Positions 61,463 through 64,000 of a stretch of DNA of 64,000 bases are shown one piece after another. Position 1 is the first letter of the stretch; the number at the start of each line of letters is the position of its first letter. Source of the stretch: Asparagopsis taxiformis (taxonomy: Eukaryota > Rhodophyta > Florideophyceae > Bonnemaisoniales > Bonnemaisoniaceae); NCBI GenBank assembly GCA_030407315.1, contig JALQPE010001962.1, positions 62,001 to 126,000 of the forward strand. Reading direction: 5' to 3'. The position numbers and the translations under genes were made by a program. The notes below the pieces were generated by a model. That model did no database searches and had not been told where the DNA came from. It saw only the letters and a list, made by a program, of their open reading frames with translations.

Positions 61463-64000
61463 ATGGCGACCCCATACGATGACAATCCTACTTGGGTCGC
61501 TCTTGGAAATCTCAATACGTGCAACGACATACAAAAATCGATGACAGGAGCTGCCGCTGCCCTTATCACACTAGAACCACCTGAAGACGAGTTCGCCACC
61601 ACCTTTTGCGAATTATTCCCCCCGCAATTCCTGTTCCATAGGGACTGCTTACCCAACACAGCTCTCTTCTCCCACATAAGAGCTATCTGCGACAGCAATG
61701 GTCACCGAATCCCGAGACGATCTGGCCTAATGATCGCAAAAGCTATAGCAGAGAAGATGTACCCTGATGACCTCAAGCGAGAAGCATTACAACTAATCTC
61801 AGATTCTCGAAAGGACACTAGTCAGCCCGTCATTGTCACTTCCACAGATCGTGAGCCGGCACCACCGCAACATACTTATAATACGCCGGACATATCGCGT
61901 AAGGTTGACGATACCGCTCGTCACTTCTCAGAGAAACAGAAGTACAGTGGTATCCTTGGCGAGAATCCTAGTCTCCCAGAAACAAAAAACGCCTACCTGA
62001 CATACTGTCATGACAAAAGTTTTTCTCCATCAGAGAAAGTACAACTTGTCCATTATGCCTTACGTGGACCGGCTTGGACGTTCTGGTCCAGTCACATCCG
62101 AGATAACCCTGCTATCACTCAAATAGGCTCCGTATTCGATTCTCTCACGAACAAATTCGATACTGCGACTCACCAGAAGCAGATTGACCATATCATATCG
62201 TCACTGTCGATGAAAGAAACTGCCCATAAGTTACAATGCGGAACTGTCCAAGCACTCGGACACATATACAACGAAATAGACCGGCTCAACCCCCAAGGGA
62301 CAAAATCTAAACGTGGTGAAGTTTTCAAAACTGAACAACTCCTCCACGTAGTAGATAACTTCGAGTGGGCCCAGAATGCTAAGAAACGAACTCTTGGAGA
62401 GAACTTATCATTCGCACAGATATACTCCGAGCTATCTAGTTCAGCTTTACTCTGGGAAGAGTCCCAGCGAAAGAAGGGTTTAGATACGTCTATCACTAGT
62501 GACCACAGTCACTTTGCCGACCATATGACTTCCATTCACTACGGTGCTAGGTATGCCAACCCGCACCATAAGCGTCACACCCGAAACTCAAGTTTCAAAA
62601 ATCGCAACAAATCAGAAGTCACGTGCTACCGCTGTTATAAGAAGGGGCACTACGCATTCAACTGTCGAGAACAGAAACGCATGACTATGAACGACGCCGT
62701 GCGCAGCAGAATCCGAAACCAACATGAACATCCCGTCCAAGCTGCTGCCAAAATCCTCTTCGAGCTGACTGAACAATACGATGAGCATGAAGCAACCGAG
62801 GAACACAATAAGGATGACATAGCAGATGACACCTTCAATGACTTCTTGTCAAGCTGTATATCGGACGAGAACAATGATGCACCGTTACCGTTTGGAGATA
62901 TAATTCCAGAACACGAACAGAACTATCTATCCAAAATCTTCCATGTTCAAATACCAATTCAGAATCTCAAACGATATCTCAACAATTCTATCCATGCATT
63001 CAAGGGAGCATTATTTGACACTGGAGCAGAAAAGACGGTCATTGGCGTAAACCAAGCCCGTGCCTATTGTAATGAAGCAGGGATACCCTTCGAACCCTTC
63101 AAATCAAAATCAAAATTCTCTTTTGGAAACTACTCCACTTCCTCCATCGGATGGATGAACATTATACTTCCCACACCATCTGGATTCAGTACCATTAGAA
63201 CTGACATCATCCCTCAAGATATACCACTTCTAATAGGCCTCGATTCACTGGATAAAAACAAATGGAACGTTCTTACTGTCGAGAATTCCCTTCAATCCGT
63301 CCCTGAAGGTTGGAATATACCTCTCTCACGTAAACTCGGACACATCTACATGACTTGGAAAATACAGTTTAAGAATTTTTTCTCCAAAGCCCAGTTGACA
63401 CGAATTCATAAACACATGTTCCACCCCAGCTCCAAGAAGCTATATGAGTTTCTAAACAAAGCATCTCCAGAACAAATGACGACCGAAACAAAATCGCTTA
63501 TCGAAGATATCACAAAAAGTTGCCACCCTTGTCAATCTTTCGCACCGAAAGCCATCACTTTTCAAATCAGAGACAACGACAATGTCAGATTCAACCAGGA
63601 AATCAAATTAGACCTGATGTTTCTGGACAGCAAGCCCGTATTACACATAATCGACTCTGCAACCAACTTCAGCGCGGCAAGGTTCATCCCGAAACAAGAC
63701 ACAACCACAGTTTGGAACACTTTTCTACAAGCATGGGCTAACTGTTACATTGGATTCCCAGAAAGCATGCTCACGGACCAAGGATCAGTCTTCGTATCCA
63801 AAGAATGGACAACGTCATGTCATTCATCAAACATAGACCTTCGTCACACAGGGACAGAATCCCACAACTCACTAGGGAATGGAGAAACTTATCATGCTAT
63901 GCTACGACGCATTTACAACAAAGTCAGACTTGAACACCCAGATTTCTCTCCCGAACTCGTACTCTCGCTATCAACAAAAGCAATGAACGACACTGCAGGT
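61463..64000 (+). CDS. Element D gag-protease-integrase polyprotein (partial, open to the window end)
   Basis: Open for 846 codons from ATG 61463 (TACATAATGG), still open at 64000. Gag has a central globular part (residues about 150-350) and a zinc knuckle CYRCYKKGHYAFNC at about 388. An acidic linker is followed by the aspartic protease, LFDTGAEKTVIG, at about 519 and PLLIGLDSL near 590. The integrase zinc region is H-x3-H/CHPC (about 650-690). The D-D-E core has LDLMFLDSKPVLHIIDSATN and MLTDQGSVFV with a later Glu in NGETYHAMLR. No frameshift seen, so this copy may be recent. RT and RNase H should follow. Confidence 0.82.
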   Translation, partial: MATPYDDNPTWVALGNLNTCNDIQKSMTGAAAALITLEPPEDEFATTFCELFPPQFLFHRDCLPNTALFSHIRAICDSNGHRIPRRSGLMIAKAIAEKMYPDDLKREALQLISDSRKDTSQPVIVTSTDREPAPPQHTYNTPDISRKVDDTARHFSEKQKYSGILGENPSLPETKNAYLTYCHDKSFSPSEKVQLVHYALRGPAWTFWSSHIRDNPAITQIGSVFDSLTNKFDTATHQKQIDHIISSLSMKETAHKLQCGTVQALGHIYNEIDRLNPQGTKSKRGEVFKTEQLLHVVDNFEWAQNAKKRTLGENLSFAQIYSELSSSALLWEESQRKKGLDTSITSDHSHFADHMTSIHYGARYANPHHKRHTRNSSFKNRNKSEVTCYRCYKKGHYAFNCREQKRMTMNDAVRSRIRNQHEHPVQAAAKILFELTEQYDEHEATEEHNKDDIADDTFNDFLSSCISDENNDAPLPFGDIIPEHEQNYLSKIFHVQIPIQNLKRYLNNSIHAFKGALFDTGAEKTVIGVNQARAYCNEAGIPFEPFKSKSKFSFGNYSTSSIGWMNIILPTPSGFSTIRTDIIPQDIPLLIGLDSLDKNKWNVLTVENSLQSVPEGWNIPLSRKLGHIYMTWKIQFKNFFSKAQLTRIHKHMFHPSSKKLYEFLNKASPEQMTTETKSLIEDITKSCHPCQSFAPKAITFQIRDNDNVRFNQEIKLDLMFLDSKPVLHIIDSATNFSAARFIPKQDTTTVWNTFLQAWANCYIGFPESMLTDQGSVFVSKEWTTSCHSSNIDLRHTGTESHNSLGNGETYHAMLRRIYNKVRLEHPDFSPELVLSLSTKAMNDTAG

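Larger units (their letters stand above)
59960..64000 (+). mobile_element. Element D: diverged copia-order retrotransposon, cut by window end
   Basis: Protease is followed directly by integrase, the copia order. Sequence style (LDLMFLDSKPVLHIIDSATN) recalls algal CoDi/GalEa-like copia lineages more than A-C. The leader repeats the design of A-C: intron splitting the start codon, two-zinc-finger ORF, then gag. Reverse transcriptase and the 3' end lie outside the window. The left limit is approximate. Confidence 0.75.

Overview
The window is eukaryotic and consists almost entirely of nested mobile DNA. There are Ty1/copia LTR retrotransposons with spliceosomal-type introns, large CMC/Plavaka-like cut-and-paste DNA transposons, intergenic palindromes and minisatellites. 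I see no operons, rRNA or clear single-copy host gene. An alga (a florideophyte red alga is one guess) or another protist with compact genes would fit, but the sequence does not settle the lineage.

Nesting, from outside in. X0 is a DNA transposon in inverted orientation (1-4687). It contains copia A on the minus strand (4688-10023). Copia A is interrupted by X1 (10024-10769, plus strand), and X1 is interrupted by copia C (LTR starting at 10770). Copia C is broken twice: by a 22.6-kb DNA transposon, here called E1 (14787-37415, 14-bp terminal inverted repeats, AA target duplication), and by X2 (starting at 39094). X2 is a second copy of X and carries copia B (40282-46695). Copies A and B sit at the same site in X with the same CTAAT duplication, so X was copied after the copia insertion. 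As a result, 1-10023 and about 41360-51240 form inverted arms of roughly 10 kb.

E1 cargo, left to right: a possible Tudor-like protein (15.8-17.0 kb), an unknown nuclear-type protein (17.6-19.3 kb, minus), an amino-DNA-methyltransferase fused to a SET domain (20.7-24.2 kb), a ParB-like protein with a Cys/His zinc cluster (26.0-28.1 kb), a 2-oxoglutarate/Fe(II) dioxygenase-like protein that is probably the C-terminal half of the ParB protein (28.0-29.6 kb), and a CMC/Plavaka-like transposase (31.0-35.1 kb). Eight related hairpins with GTGCAC at the loop lie in every intergenic gap from 19.3 to 35.4 kb. X carries a related transposase, a coiled-coil protein and, beside it at 54.6-57.8 kb, a second methyltransferase-SET gene flanked by inverted repeats. 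The recurring set is transposase, DNA methyltransferase-SET and unknown nuclear proteins. This suggests transposons that bring their own chromatin- and DNA-marking enzymes.

Copia expression. A, B and C, and the distantly related copia-order element D at the right end (about 60-64 kb), share one leader design. An accessory protein with two U1/JAZ-type zinc fingers precedes gag. Its start codon is made only by splicing (A from exon 1, TG from exon 2), and I find no ATG in any frame between the primer-binding site and gag in B or C. Spliced RNA could give the zinc-finger protein while unspliced RNA gives Gag-Pol.

Decay. Many coding regions carry single-base frameshifts, often in homopolymers. 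Copia B has Asp to Glu at a catalytic reverse-transcriptase position, copia C has lost its YVDD motif, and the two X transposase copies carry different lesions. Some single-base shifts may be assembly errors.
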